This document shows positions 54,024 through 63,495 of a DNA stretch of 64,000 nt, one piece after another. Below the pieces are notes generated by a model. The model made no database searches. It worked only from the letters and a program-made list of their open reading frames with translations, and was not told the DNA's origin. Source of the stretch: JBALVT01 sp965262875 (GTDB lineage: Bacteria; Pseudomonadota; Gammaproteobacteria; Pseudomonadales; Halieaceae); contig OZ253569.1 of NCBI GenBank assembly GCA_965262875.1, positions 5,456,001 to 5,520,000 on the forward strand, given 5' to 3'. Each line of letters begins with the position of its first letter. Within the stretch, counting starts at the first letter, position 1. Both the position numbers and the translations under genes were made by a program.

Positions 54024-55083
54024 CTTAGATTCAAGTCATAAGTGCAATTTCTAGAGCAGGTGGCCAACTGGTACAATCCAGTGCCATTTTCTCGACCAAG
54101 GAAATTACACATGAACTATACACAGTTGACCGAATACGAACGATACCAGATTGAAGCATTTTTAAAAGCTGGTTTTACACAAAAAGCCATAGCCAGAGAG
54201 CTTAGACGAAGCCCTGGGACAATTAGCAGAGAGCTTGGTCGCAATACGGGCTTGCGTGGTTATAGGCCCCAGCAGGCCCAGCGTTTTGCCACTGAACGGC
54301 AGCATCACCACACCCATACACGTATTACAGAGATAACCTGGCAGCGGGTTGAATCGCTACTGAGGGAGGAATGGAGTCCAGAGCAGATCAGCGGTTGGCT
54401 AGCAAAATCAATCCTGCAATCTGTTAGTCCAGAATGGATTTATCAGTACATTCTGATCGACAAGAAGGCCGGGGGCGACCTCCATGCCCACTTGCGCTGC
54501 CAAAAGAAACGTAAGAAGCGTTACGGGAGCCCAGACAAGCGCGGGCAGCTAAAGAACCGGGTAAGTATCGACGAGCGTCCAGCGATTGTTGATGAGCGCA
54601 AGCGTATTGGTGATTGGGAAATGGACCTTATCATTGGGCGCTTGGGTGGCTCCGTACTGATGACGGCTGTTGAGAGAAAGACACGTTTCACAGTGATCGC
54701 CCTGGCCCCCAATAAAACGGCGAAGGCCGTCAAGGAAGCGATACTTGGGGCGCTTTCCCCCTTAGCCGCCCCGGTAGAAACACTGACCTATGATAACGGC
54801 AAGGAGTTTGCCTTACACGAGGTTATCGCCCAACAGCTGCAGGCTGAAAGCTACTTCGCGCACCCTTACCATTCATGGGAGCGGGGATTGAATGAGAATA
54901 CAAATGGTCTGATCCGCCAATACGCCCCGAAAGGATCTAGCTTTGATGATATGACGCCGGAGTGTGTCCAGAGAATCTTTGATAAACTTAACAACCGGCC
55001 AAGAAAATGTCTGGACTTTAAAACCCCCAACCAAGTACTGTTTGGGATCAACCCACCGATTGCACTAGCGACTTGAATCCGCC
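54024..55083 (+). mobile_element. IS30-family insertion sequence (1060 bp)
   Basis: The ends share gattcaagtc and agtgcaat in inverted orientation (left cttagattcaagtc, right gacttgaatccgcc). A 3-bp duplication, ttt (54021-54023 and 55084-55086), fits IS30. The ISL3-B sequence resumes exactly as in other copies (tttgaatatctccat), so the insertion is clean and recent. Confidence 0.9.
54111..55076 (+). CDS. IS30-family transposase (about 321 aa)
   Basis: The start ATG at 54111 follows an aagga site and gives MNYTQLTEYERYQIEAFLKA, the usual IS30 start; the longer frame upstream crosses the terminal repeat. The helix-turn-helix FTQKAIARELRRSPGTISRE is followed by the DDE core: IGDWEMDLIIGRLG (first Asp), VETLTYDNGKEFALHE (second Asp) and YHSWERGLNENTNGLIRQYA with the catalytic Glu. 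The C-terminal NNRPRKCLDFKTPNQVLFG block is typical. Intact. Confidence 0.95.
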   Translation: MNYTQLTEYERYQIEAFLKAGFTQKAIARELRRSPGTISRELGRNTGLRGYRPQQAQRFATERQHHHTHTRITEITWQRVESLLREEWSPEQISGWLAKSILQSVSPEWIYQYILIDKKAGGDLHAHLRCQKKRKKRYGSPDKRGQLKNRVSIDERPAIVDERKRIGDWEMDLIIGRLGGSVLMTAVERKTRFTVIALAPNKTAKAVKEAILGALSPLAAPVETLTYDNGKEFALHEVIAQQLQAESYFAHPYHSWERGLNENTNGLIRQYAPKGSSFDDMTPECVQRIFDKLNNRPRKCLDFKTPNQVLFGINPPIALAT

Positions 55084-56040
55084 TTTGAATATCTCCATAA
55101 AAAAAGACTCTTGTACCACATTCTTGACCATTGTTTGGCTTTTACCCATAGGAAACTCGGAAGAACCGAAAAGGTTCTACTGGGAATCCTGTGGGTAGAG
55201 GTTGAGTTTTCCACAGTGGAACAGAATTGAAACTCGATAGTTTTCGAAGTTTCTAAATCCTCGGGCAGCCGATTTTATTGTCTGAATCTTTGAATTAAAT
55301 CCTTCTGCGGTCGCATTGGTGATGCGATGTTTCAAGTAAGTCATTATGTTGTCGAGATGTTTCTTTAGCATCTTGGCGACTGATATGACCGGCTTTAGAC
55401 GTGAATGTGTCGCCCACCAGTACCATTTCTTAAAGAACGCCCGGGCTGGTTTATCGTAGCTGTAAGTCCACAGGTCAAGCAGCGTCTCTTTGATTGCCCA
55501 GGCTCGGGTAACCTTCAACCCCTTTGATTGAAGGCCATAAAAAGTGGCTTCATCTTTTTCACTCCAGTTGTCGGGATTGCGTAACCAGGTATAGCGAGAC
55601 CCGACCAGGTCATTGATACCGGCGGCTCTTAATGTTTTATTTTCTTTGCGCCTGACTTGGTCAACCATTTTTGTAAGATAACTGACGATATGAAACTTGT
55701 CGTGAACAATAGCGGCGTTCGGTAAAGTCGCCTCAACTGCCGTCATAAATGGTGTAGACGCCACTCCAAAACCGCAGCTATTTGCCGAATTTTGAAATAG
55801 ACGGATCTCGGCGTATTAGAATCGGCGCGGTAGAACTGCGGCCCAGTCACACTCAAGAGCGACCAATAAGCAGGCACGATTCAAGCGTAGGGACTATAAG
55901 AATAAGTGTCGCTGAGAACGGTATGACGCCACCACAGATTTGACGGTCAACGCTGGCGCCATACCCAAAAAAACCGTGCAGGTGCACGGCCCGTTAAGTG
56001 TTGCACATAATGGGAATAAATCCAGCCCTCATCGACCTTT

Positions 56041-56466
56041 GTGTCGATGCCATCATCCAGCCGTCTCTACCACTGTTGTCGCTGCTACGCCCAGGTCATC
56101 GTCTGTACCCACTGTGATCGCGGCCAGCGGTATTGCACCGATGGTTGCAGCCAGGAAGCCAGAAAGGAATCCATTAAACGAGCCAGAGCGAAGTACCAGG
56201 CCACTCGCCCGGGTCGCATGAATAATGCCGCTCGCCAACAGCGTTATCGAGAACGGCAACAACAAAAAGTAACGCATCACCGTTCTCTGGCAATAATACT
56301 CCGTGATCTACTGCAAACCGTGCCTGATGAGATCAAAAGGGCCGATATGCCGGGTAAAACTGACGCCACCGTGCGCTGCCATCACTGTGGCGCGGTCTGC
56401 GGTCCCTTTTTGCGCAGTGATTTTCTGCAGAGCAGTCAGTTCAGGCGCAGATTCCGGCGACATTAG
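56041..56466 (+). CDS. Cys-rich zinc-finger passenger protein of the IS21 element (about 141 aa)
   Basis: The N-terminal part has clustered Cys pairs (LYHCCRCYAQVIVCTHC, then YCTDGC) followed by a basic helix (RAKYQATRPGRMNNAARQQR, YRERQQQKVTHH). The C terminus has another CxxC (RCHHCGAVCGPF). This layout is familiar from small accessory proteins carried by some IS21- and IS66-like elements. It ends 39 bp before istA. A DNA- or RNA-binding accessory role is likely but unproven. The start is uncertain (GTG at 56041 or ATG at 56047). Confidence 0.65.
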   Translation: MSMPSSSRLYHCCRCYAQVIVCTHCDRGQRYCTDGCSQEARKESIKRARAKYQATRPGRMNNAARQQRYRERQQQKVTHHRSLAIILRDLLQTVPDEIKRADMPGKTDATVRCHHCGAVCGPFLRSDFLQSSQFRRRFRRH

Positions 56467-56505
56467 TGCAGCGGCTGGACAGGAGTCATCAATCGGAGGG
56501 CAGTC

Positions 56506-58005
56506 ATGGCCATCGGCAAAGAAACTGAAGCAAAAATACTGCGCTACCATTTTGTTGAGAAGTGGCGAACGGGCACCATTGCGACCCAGCTTGGCATTCA
56601 CCACTCAGTGGTTGATCGGGTACTGGCACAGGCTGGCCTGCCCAAGGTGGAGCGCACTCGCCGTGCGTCGATCATCGACCCCTATCTGCCCTTTGTCATC
56701 GACACCCTGCGGGAGTTTCCCACACTCACGGCGGCCCGCTTGTATGAAATGGCCCGCCTGCGGGGATACCCCGGTGGCCCCAGCCAGTTTCGCCAGCGTA
56801 TCAGTGAACTGCGGCCGCGCAAGCTGCCCGAGGCGTATTTACGCCTAAAAACCCTGCCCGGTGAGCAAGCCCAGGTTGACTGGGGTTCGTTCGGGCATAT
56901 TCAGATCGGCAAGGCCCGGCGGCCGTTAATGGCGTTTGTGATGGTGCTGAGCTGGTCGCGACAGATCTTCTTGCGCTTTTATCTCAACCAGCAAATGGAG
57001 CACTTTTTACGCGGCCATGTAGCGGCATTCGAGGCCTGGCAAGGATTGCCAAAGGTGCTGCTGTACGACAACCTTAAATCGGCCGTATTGGAGCGCCACG
57101 GTGACGCCATCCGCTTCCACCCCACCTTGCTGGCCTTGTCAGCCCACTATCGCTTCGAACCACGCCCGGTGGCGGTGGCCCGGGGCAATGAAAAGGGCCG
57201 GGTAGAAAGAGCGATTCGCTATATTCGCGATAATTTCTTTGCCGCTCGTCACTGGCAAACACTGGCCGAACTCAATGCGCAAGCTGAGCACTGGTGCCAG
57301 GGTGTGAGTGCTGATCGGGCTTGCCCTGAAGAGCGTACGTTGACGGTCAGGGAAGCCTTCTTACAGGAGCAGGTGAGTTTGCCGGATAATCCCTTTGATA
57401 CCCATGAGAGACAGCCCGTGCGGGCCGCCAAAACCCCTTATGTTCGCTTCGATCTCAATGATTACTCCATTCCCCATCAATACGTGCACAAGCCATTGAG
57501 CGTGAGCGCTGACCTGGAGCGGCTCCAGATAGTGGAGGGCGATCAATGTATTGCTGAGCATCAGCGCAGCTTTGGCAAAGGGGAGCAAATCGAACAGGAG
57601 GCGCATATCAATGCCCTATGGCTGGAGAAAACCCACGCCAAACTACACCGGGGTCAGGATCGCCTGAGCCATGCTTCGGCGCACGCCCAGACGCTGCTGC
57701 AGCAATCGGCACAGCGTGGACATGTCATTAAAACCACGGTCCGGTTACTCAATCAACTGCTTGATGATTATGGGCGGGACGAGCTGCATGTAGCTCTGGG
57801 TGAAGCACTTGATCGGCAATCACCCTACCCGGAGGCGGTGCAGCACGTTCTTGAGCGCCGCCGTGATGAACAGCACCTGCCGCCACCGCTTGCTGTCGCC
57901 GTGCCGGCGAAGGTCAAACACTACAGCGTCAAGCTGGCTCGGCTTGCCGATTACGACAAGCTCAATGGCACCCGAAGCGAGACAGGAGATGATACCGATG
58001 ATTGA
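56506..58005 (+). CDS. istA: IS21-family transposase IstA (499 aa)
   Basis: The N-terminal helix-turn-helix (WRTGTIATQLGIHHSVVDRV) is followed by a DDE integrase core: GEQAQVDWGSFGHIQIG (first Asp), LPKVLLYDNLKSAVLERHG (second Asp) and GNEKGRVERAIRYIRDNFF (Glu). The C-terminal domain has the usual FDLNDYSIPHQYVHKPLSV block. It overlaps istB by 8 bases. The gene is complete and is the only intact istA in the window. Confidence 0.95.
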   Translation: MAIGKETEAKILRYHFVEKWRTGTIATQLGIHHSVVDRVLAQAGLPKVERTRRASIIDPYLPFVIDTLREFPTLTAARLYEMARLRGYPGGPSQFRQRISELRPRKLPEAYLRLKTLPGEQAQVDWGSFGHIQIGKARRPLMAFVMVLSWSRQIFLRFYLNQQMEHFLRGHVAAFEAWQGLPKVLLYDNLKSAVLERHGDAIRFHPTLLALSAHYRFEPRPVAVARGNEKGRVERAIRYIRDNFFAARHWQTLAELNAQAEHWCQGVSADRACPEERTLTVREAFLQEQVSLPDNPFDTHERQPVRAAKTPYVRFDLNDYSIPHQYVHKPLSVSADLERLQIVEGDQCIAEHQRSFGKGEQIEQEAHINALWLEKTHAKLHRGQDRLSHASAHAQTLLQQSAQRGHVIKTTVRLLNQLLDDYGRDELHVALGEALDRQSPYPEAVQHVLERRRDEQHLPPPLAVAVPAKVKHYSVKLARLADYDKLNGTRSETGDDTDD

Positions 58006-58759
58006 TATCGAGCAACTCAAACAGCAGGCACTTGAACTGAAGCTCCACGGCGTGCTGGCGCACTGGGGCGAGATCACCGACGAGCAATACCCCTGGCGGG
58101 CACAGCTCATCGCCTGGGAGCTTGCCGAGCGCAAACAGCGCTCACTCGAACGGCGCCTGAGCAGCGCCAGGCTGGGCCGGTTCAAACCGATGAGTGAGTT
58201 TGACTGGCAGTGGCCAAGCGCTATCGACCCACAAGCGATTCATGCCCTGATGCAACTGGGTTTTATGGACACGGCCAGCAATATTATCCTGCTGGGCAGC
58301 AACGGCGTGGGCAAATCGATGATCGCCCAGAACCTGGGGTATAACGCTGTCATGCACGGCTATACGGCGCTGTTTACCACCGCAGCGGCGATGCTCAACG
58401 ACCTGGCAGGTCAGGATGGCGCCAATGCCCTGCAGCGTCGATTGAAACACTACGCCAGGCCCGCCTTGCTGGTAATTGATGAAGTGGGCTACCTCTCCTA
58501 CAGCAATCGTCATGCTGACTTGCTGTTTGAAATCATCAACCGGCGCTATGAGAAATGTTCAACTTTGGTGACAACGAACCGTCCGTTTGGCGAGTGGAAT
58601 GACGTGTTCCCCAATGCCGCGTGTGTGGTCTCCCTGATTGACCGTTTAGTCCATCACAGCGAGGTCATCGCCATTGAGGGTGAGTCGTACCGCATGAAGG
58701 AAGCGCAGGAGTGTGCGTCGAAGCGGCGCGAGACCAAAAAGCGAGGAAAGGCTAAATGA
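57998..58759 (+). CDS. istB: IS21-family helper ATPase IstB (253 aa)
   Basis: The start ATG at 57998 gives MIDIEQLKQQALELKLHGVL. The Walker A GSNGVGKS is normal here, in contrast to the DSNGVGKS of the derivative copy. Walker B (LLVIDEVGYLSY) and VTTNRPFGEWNDVF complete the AAA+ core, and the C terminus is very basic (SKRRETKKRGKAK). It overlaps istA and the next small gene, so the three are translationally coupled. IstB assembles on target DNA and recruits IstA. Confidence 0.95.
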   Translation: MIDIEQLKQQALELKLHGVLAHWGEITDEQYPWRAQLIAWELAERKQRSLERRLSSARLGRFKPMSEFDWQWPSAIDPQAIHALMQLGFMDTASNIILLGSNGVGKSMIAQNLGYNAVMHGYTALFTTAAAMLNDLAGQDGANALQRRLKHYARPALLVIDEVGYLSYSNRHADLLFEIINRRYEKCSTLVTTNRPFGEWNDVFPNAACVVSLIDRLVHHSEVIAIEGESYRMKEAQECASKRRETKKRGKAK

Positions 58760-58947
58760 AAACCTTAAAAATCACAACCTACTGGACGGCTGAACAAGCC
58801 GATTGTATTTATCAGCTGCTCGGCGACCTGAGATCGGTACTGTGGGATCACTATGGTGATGAGATTGCGCAACTGTACGAGGAGATCCGGATTGAGCAAC
58901 AAGAGTACACAGACAGTGTCGAGGTAAATCATGAGCTGCCGTTCTAG
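58756..58947 (+). CDS. 63-residue IS21 passenger protein
   Basis: Identical in sequence to the protein at 2829-3020 (MKTLKITTYWTAEQADCIYQ onward). It begins in a 4-base overlap with the istB stop (ATGA). Its survival in both the full element and the istA-less derivative argues that it is a real coding sequence. The protein is acidic and probably helical; function unknown. Confidence 0.65.
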   Translation: MKTLKITTYWTAEQADCIYQLLGDLRSVLWDHYGDEIAQLYEEIRIEQQEYTDSVEVNHELPF

Positions 58948-59787
58948 CCTGTGATCGATTGGAGTTAAGCCGGATCACTGTCGCCTCTTTGTCGTTCTTT
59001 TATTCTGCGGCAAATAACTGCGGGTTTACTGTGGCGCTAACAAATGGAACCCACATATCCACGGCAACAGCAGCTACTTCATTACGCTGCTGTTCTGGAA
59101 GCGTGGACAGCAATGCGGTTGCCGATTCCGTCGTTCTATCTGCCACGACCTCAAGCACTCTGGACGCATTCAAATCGTACAGCAGGCTGGCATAGGATTG
59201 CCCCTTGCGAAAACTTTTTTCATCGATGCCAAGGTGTTTCACTTCCTCAACAGAGCGTCTGTCCATCCCTCTTTTCACTGCTCGGGATTGAATATGATGC
59301 ACCTCATCCCACGACAGACCAAGTAGTTTTGCGGCCTGTGTCTTGTTGCTGGCAGCCGACAGCACATCAATAGCGAAACGCTCAAATAAATGCGTAAAGC
59401 GTGCCTGCGTATCTGCCCACGGTACTTTCAGGCTTTTGATTCCATGCGCTTTACAATGAATACGCGGAACCTGAGCAACTAACTGCGTCTTGAACTGCAT
59501 CGTATCAAGGTGTCGCCATGTGCGTTGCTCACGATGGTCGTAAACCGAACAAAGGGCATGGCAGACACTACACGCGCCTTTCGTTCCCTTTGGCCAATCT
59601 ATCTGGAGGGTAATTGATTTGTCGGTCAGATCCGGGGTAATAGCCGTGATTTTCCATGGGTCGCCAAGCCCCAAAAGTTGAGTAAACAACGCGGTATCTT
59701 TCATTTGAATATCTCCATAAAAAAAGACTCTTGTACCACATTCTTGACCATTGTTTGGCTTTTACCCATAGGAAACTCGGAAGAACC

Positions 59788-60235
59788 AAATTATGTAGCT
59801 CACTCGCCAACAAGTAACAGTTTCTCTGATCACCAACCACAAACTTATGAGGAATTGTTGCCACACTACGAAGCTCTAATTGATTTGAACATGTATGTGA
59901 TTCATACGGAGCTAAAAAAGCTAATAGTGGGTGATGATGAGCTAGTAATTGATGTATCCCATCACCAAATTCTCCCTGGCGCAATTGCTCGCGAATTATA
60001 CGGAATATCAGAAGCTGACCCCGACGCAGTCTACGAAATGTTTGCCCGCATCTGGGTCATATTTATTTTTGATGAAGACGGACTAGGTTGCGGCGAACAC
60101 GCATACGCAGGACTGACAACAATCGACAATCTAAGGAAATTGAAGCCTTCGGAAATACCCAAACAGTATGGAATGGGTCCATGCAAAGTTGCGGATTTTT
60201 TTGCGAAAAACCCCGATATGGATTGGCCAACATAG
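59788..60235 (+). CDS. Truncated gene of unknown function at the IS edge
   Basis: After the ISL3-B end the plus strand encodes about 148 residues: QTYEELLPHYEALIDLNMYV, IHTELKKLIVGDDELVID, IARELYGISEADPDAVYEMF, then LKPSEIPKQYGMGPCKVADF to DMDWPT. The frame is open leftwards through the element end, so the true start was lost when the element arrived. It is acidic and probably a soluble alpha/beta protein. I do not recognise the family; an immunity-protein type is possible but not supported. Confidence 0.5.
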
Positions 60236-60513
60236 TGACCCAAACATTCGCAACTTGTACGCCCATACTTACCAGCACTACACAATCTCCAATTCAGAAC
60301 TATACTTTTTGCCGAGAGGGAAAGATTTGGATCACTCCACGGCTGGGGATTCTATCTGTAACAACATGTAATGGACGGGCGCAACGAGCGCAGCTATCCT
60401 TGAAAAAGGGGAGCGGCTCAGTACGGCTTAGATTCTATGGAGCAAGATAAGTTGCGCGATTGTCTCATTCGGGTACATACCCGTGAAGGTACTAGTGTAG
60501 GTCGTCATAAATA
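60236..60513. other. Gap between the truncated gene and the IS630 gene
   Basis: 278 bases without a supported gene. A short frame (DPNIRNLYAHTYQHYTISNS onward, ending near 60371) is open but has no partner or signal. The right part (about 60460-60513, containing gtgtaccatata) is probably the IS630 leader; its terminal repeat could not be defined because the other end is missing. Confidence 0.35.
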
Positions 60514-61419
60514 GTGTACCATATAGTCTCTTCCCTATATAGAGAGCTTGTCGTGCGTGTTGCAGTAGAAATTGTTTTGTCTGATGACGAAGTTTTGGGT
60601 TTGAGTAAGTTATCTAAATCGCGTTCTGTCTCGGTCCGATTGGCGGAGCGTTCGCGAATTGTTCTTCTGGCCGGCAAGGGCATGACCAATGAAGAGATCG
60701 GTTTTGAACTGGGCATTACGAGACAGAAAGCGGGCCGCTGGCGAGAACGCTATGCAGACAGTGGAGTCGAAGGCATCAGCCAGGATGCGTATCGGCCAGG
60801 GCGAAAACCGAAAATCAGTTCACGCAAGGTTGCACAGGTGATCAGACTCACGACGCAAGAGACACCGGAAAACGCTACGCATTGGAGCCAGCGTCTCATG
60901 GCAGATAAGGCCGGCATTAGCATGTCCTCGGTGGGCAGGATATGGAAAAGCCACGGTTTGAAGCCACACCGAATAAATACATTCAAGGTATCGAACGATA
61001 AAGAGTTTGCCGAGAAGTTGGAGGCAATCGTCGGCCTTTACTTATCACCGCCAGAAAATGCCATTGTTTTCAGTTGTGATGAAAAGAGTCAGATACAAGC
61101 ACTGGATAGAACGCAGCCGGGCTTGCCGATGAAAAAAGGCAGGGCGGCGACAATGACCCATGACTATAAACGTCATGGCACCACGACCTTGTTTGCGGCA
61201 TTGAACATCTTGACAGGGGAAGTGTTAGGTACCTGCGCCGAACGGCATCGCCATCAAGAATGGTTGAAGTTTCTCCGCCAAATAAATAAGTCGACGCCCA
61301 AGGATAAAGAGATTCATATTATCTGTGACAACTACGCCACACATAAGCACCCGAAGGTAAAAAGCTGGCTGAAATATCACCAGCGATTCCATGTGCACTT
61401 TACGCCAACCAGCGCATCG
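60514..61419 (+). pseudogene. IS630-family transposase, 3' truncated by an IS3 insertion
   Basis: The N-terminal helix-turn-helix domain is intact (MTNEEIGFELGITRQKAGRW), followed by WSQRLMADKAGISMSSVGRI, the first catalytic Asp in VFSCDEKSQIQALDRTQPG, and the second in IHIICDNYATHKHPKVKSWL. The frame reaches FHVHFTPTSAS and is then cut: an IS3-type end (tgaggtggtctaatag) begins at 61420. The usual WLNMVERFF segment with the third carboxylate is missing. The real start may be the GTG at 60553. Confidence 0.9.
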
Positions 61420-61484
61420 TGAGGTGGTCTAATAGATCTGCACAACCCAGTTAAGGGATAATACCCATAACTGGAGATTAAAGA

Positions 61485-61758
61485 ATGAACACAAGAAAGA
61501 AATATCCGAAGGAATTCAAGCTGGATGCCGTCAGCCTGGTACTGGATCAGGGTTACACAAGAATTGAAGCGGCGAAAAGTCTCGACATCAACTCCACCAT
61601 GTTGGGGCGCTGGGTTAAAGAGCATCAACGATCAAGTGACGGACACGCTTTCCGCGGAAACGGCAAGCTGACACCGGAGCAGGCAGAAACCCGCCAGTTG
61701 AGGGAGGAGAACCGGCGCTTGAAGATGGAGAAAGATATATTAAAAAAAGCGACGGTCT
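61485..61758 (+). pseudogene. IS3-family OrfA, interrupted by a group II intron
   Basis: MNTRKKYPKEFKLDAVSLVL is the usual OrfA start. A helix-turn-helix (RIEAAKSLDINSTMLGRWVK) and the leucine-zipper-like RQLREENRRLKMEKDILKKA follow. Here the frame passes into intron sequence (gtgtgctatgaag); a complete OrfA would continue a few codons and frameshift into OrfB. Splicing of the intron would restore the message. Confidence 0.88.
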
Positions 61759-62267
61759 GTGTGCTATGAAGCTGCATAATCGATGAGGGTAGGCCCCTCG
61801 ACATCGCCTTGCAGGAGGGGATGTCAAACCACCTCAAGCTGCTGTGTTCAAGAGACATGGTAGTGAGCGTTGAGGAAAAGTCATAGAAAATATGGCAGGT
61901 AGGGAATAAGGAGACGAGCGCAAGCGAACCACTCGATGAGGTGTCGATAGCTTTTACCCGATGTCGTCAAAACCAGAGACCAGACCGTTTTCTGGGACAA
62001 ATCAAGAAGTTACCTGTTTACTGACTTGATGGCGACCGGCATTAAGGTGGCGTGAACTTATATCCAGGCGATTATGTGGAACATAGGAACCTGTCGTCCT
62101 GATGTGAAGGGAGAAGCCGAACTGGTAGTCCCAGGAAGGTGAGAGTACCGATGCAGGGCACAGGGGCGGAGCACTCCGTAGTAGTGATGAAGCGGCTGTA
62201 ATGGCGGTGGAGCGAAGGGGGTGCGTTGTTCAGCGAAGCAAGTTGGTCAACCAATTGGGAGGAACCA
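61759..62267 (+). ncRNA. Group II intron 1, 5' ribozyme region
   Basis: It begins GTGTGCTATGAAG (the GUGYG-type 5' end) directly after the IS3 orfA codons. It contains the block gatgagggtaggcccctcga shared with intron 2 (63009-63028, ending cgg), then ctcaagctgctg and conserved domain text up to the maturase start. The 509-base length before the reverse transcriptase gene matches domains I to IV. The 3' part with the catalytic domain V and domain VI is outside the window. Confidence 0.8.
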
Positions 62268-62981
62268 ATGAGTCAAGCAAAACCGTTTGAAATATCCAAG
62301 CATGCTGTATTTGATGCTTGGCGCCAAGTGAAGGCGAACCGCGGTGCTCATGGAGTAGATGAACAGACGATAACTGAGTTCGAAGGGAACCTGAAAAGTA
62401 ATCTCTACAGGCTCTGGAACCGTCTCTCATCAGGGAGCTATTTTCCACCACCGATTCGAGGGGTAGAGATACCTAAGAAGGATGGAAAATTTCGCCAGTT
62501 AGGCGTACCGACTGTAGCCGATCGGATTGCGCAGACAGTTGTGCGCAACCGGTTTGAAACGCTTGTAGAACCTCACTTTCATCCAGACTCTTATGCCTAT
62601 CGCAAAGGTAAATCGGCGATAGATGCAATCAGAGTCACGCGACAACGTTGCTGGAAATACAGTTGGGTGCTGGAGTTCGATGTGCAAGGGGCGTTCGACA
62701 ACATTGATCATGCGTTGATGCTAAAAGCAGTTCGGCATCATACCCAATGTCGCTGGACGTTACTGTATATCGAGCGCTGGCTAAAGGCTCCGTTGGTTAG
62801 AAAGGATGGCAGTATCGTGGAGAGAGACAAGGGTACACCTCAGGGCGGTGTCATTAGCCCGGTGTTATTCAATCTCTATCTGCATTATACCTTCGATCTA
62901 TGGATGAAAAGGCACTTTCCGCACATTCCATTTGCGCGCTATGCCGATGATGGTGTGCCACGAGCACAGACTGTTGCGTAA
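62268..62981 (+). pseudogene. Group II intron 1 reverse transcriptase/maturase, interrupted after YADD
   Basis: The start ATG at 62268 follows ggagg. Sequence: MSQAKPFEISKHAVFDAWRQ, then RT blocks GVEIPKKDGKFRQLGVPTVA, HPDSYAYRKGKSAIDAI, FDVQGAFDNIDHALM and TPQGGVISPVLFNLYLHYTF. The catalytic box FARYADD is reached at about 62951, and the next sequence is the 5' end of another intron (GTGTGCCACGAGC), which closes the frame at 62981. The remaining thumb, maturase and any endonuclease regions would lie beyond intron 2. Confidence 0.9.
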
Positions 62982-63495
62982 GCAACACTTGTGCGTGCTG
63001 CACTGAAGATGAGGGTAGGCCCCTCGGAGCCGCCTTACAGGAGGAGGCTTCAAACCACCTTAAGCTGCGAAGGTAAAGAGCCTTGGTGATGAGCGTTAAG
63101 GAAAAGGCAAAGCATGACTTTGTCAGGTAGGTGTTATGGAGGCGAATGTAAATGAACCTTTGATGACGTGTCGAAAGCGTAGTGATGATGTCAAAACCGA
63201 GGGGGAGTCGTTAACTCGGGATAAGTTTGGGGGAAGACCTGTTTACTGCCCAAGCGGCATCCGGCATGGAGAAGGCGTGAACTTAGCACAGGCTTTTGTG
63301 TGGAACGTGGGAACCTGTCGCCTCGATGTAAAGGGAGAAACTCAAGCAGAGACCCTGCAAGAGTCTGAGTACCGATGCGAGGCACAGGGACGGATGATCC
63401 CGTAGTAGTGATGAAAGCGCTGTAATGGCGCTGGAGCAAAGGGGGTCAGTTATTCAGTTGAATTTAACTATCAACCACGCAAGTGGGAGGAATTT
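62953..63495 (+). ncRNA. Group II intron 2, 5' ribozyme region, nested in intron 1
   Basis: It begins GTGTGCCACGAGC, the same first six bases as intron 1. It then carries an extra stem (actgttgcgtaagcaacact) before the shared block gatgagggtaggcccctcgg at 63009-63028. The layout then follows intron 1 (ggaggcttcaaaccacctta, agcgctgtaatggcgctgga) up to its own reverse transcriptase at 63496. Orientation is the same as the host intron, so nested splicing is possible. Confidence 0.8.

Larger units (their letters stand above)
52785..55167 (-). mobile_element. ISL3-B copy 3, carrying an IS30 insertion in its leader
   Basis: The ends are those of ISL3-B (ggttctactggg at 52785; aagaacc at 55167). 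The left flank is gaaaaatg (52777-52784). On the right only gaaaa (55168-55172) remains before the next ISL3-B copy starts, so the duplication is partial. The IS30 element at 54024-55083 separates the transposase start from its promoter and ribosome site. Confidence 0.9.
55753..59042 (+). mobile_element. Complete IS21-family element with four genes (3290 bp)
   Basis: The ends are TGT...ACA-type related repeats (tgtagacgccac at 55753; tgttagcgccac inverted, ending at 59042). A perfect 5-bp duplication, aatgg, is at 55748-55752 and 59043-59047. It carries a zinc-finger passenger, istA, istB and a 63-residue passenger, all in one direction. It is the parent form of the shortened derivative at 2733-4131 and the likely source of transposase for it. 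Confidence 0.95.
55177..59704 (-). pseudogene. ISL3-B transposase, interrupted by IS21
   Basis: The N-terminal 215 or so codons lie at 59704-59043 (MKDTALFTQLLGLGDPWKIT to AVAVDMWVPF), the C-terminal part at 55752-55177 (FMTAVEATLPNAAIVHDKFH onward). Joining them with one 5-bp repeat restores the 410-residue protein, with a few substitutions such as Ser to Gly in LLGLGDP. Inactive because the catalytic core is split. Confidence 0.93.
55173..59787 (-). mobile_element. ISL3-B copy 4, split by a complete IS21 element
   Basis: The left end (ggttctactggg) begins at 55173, 5 bp after copy 3 ends, and the right end (aagaacc) is at 59787. The flanks do not match (accgaaaa on the left, aaattatg on the right), so this copy has lost its duplication. 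That points to recombination between ISL3-B copies or an adjacent deletion. The IS21 element at 55753-59042 interrupts the transposase. Confidence 0.88.
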
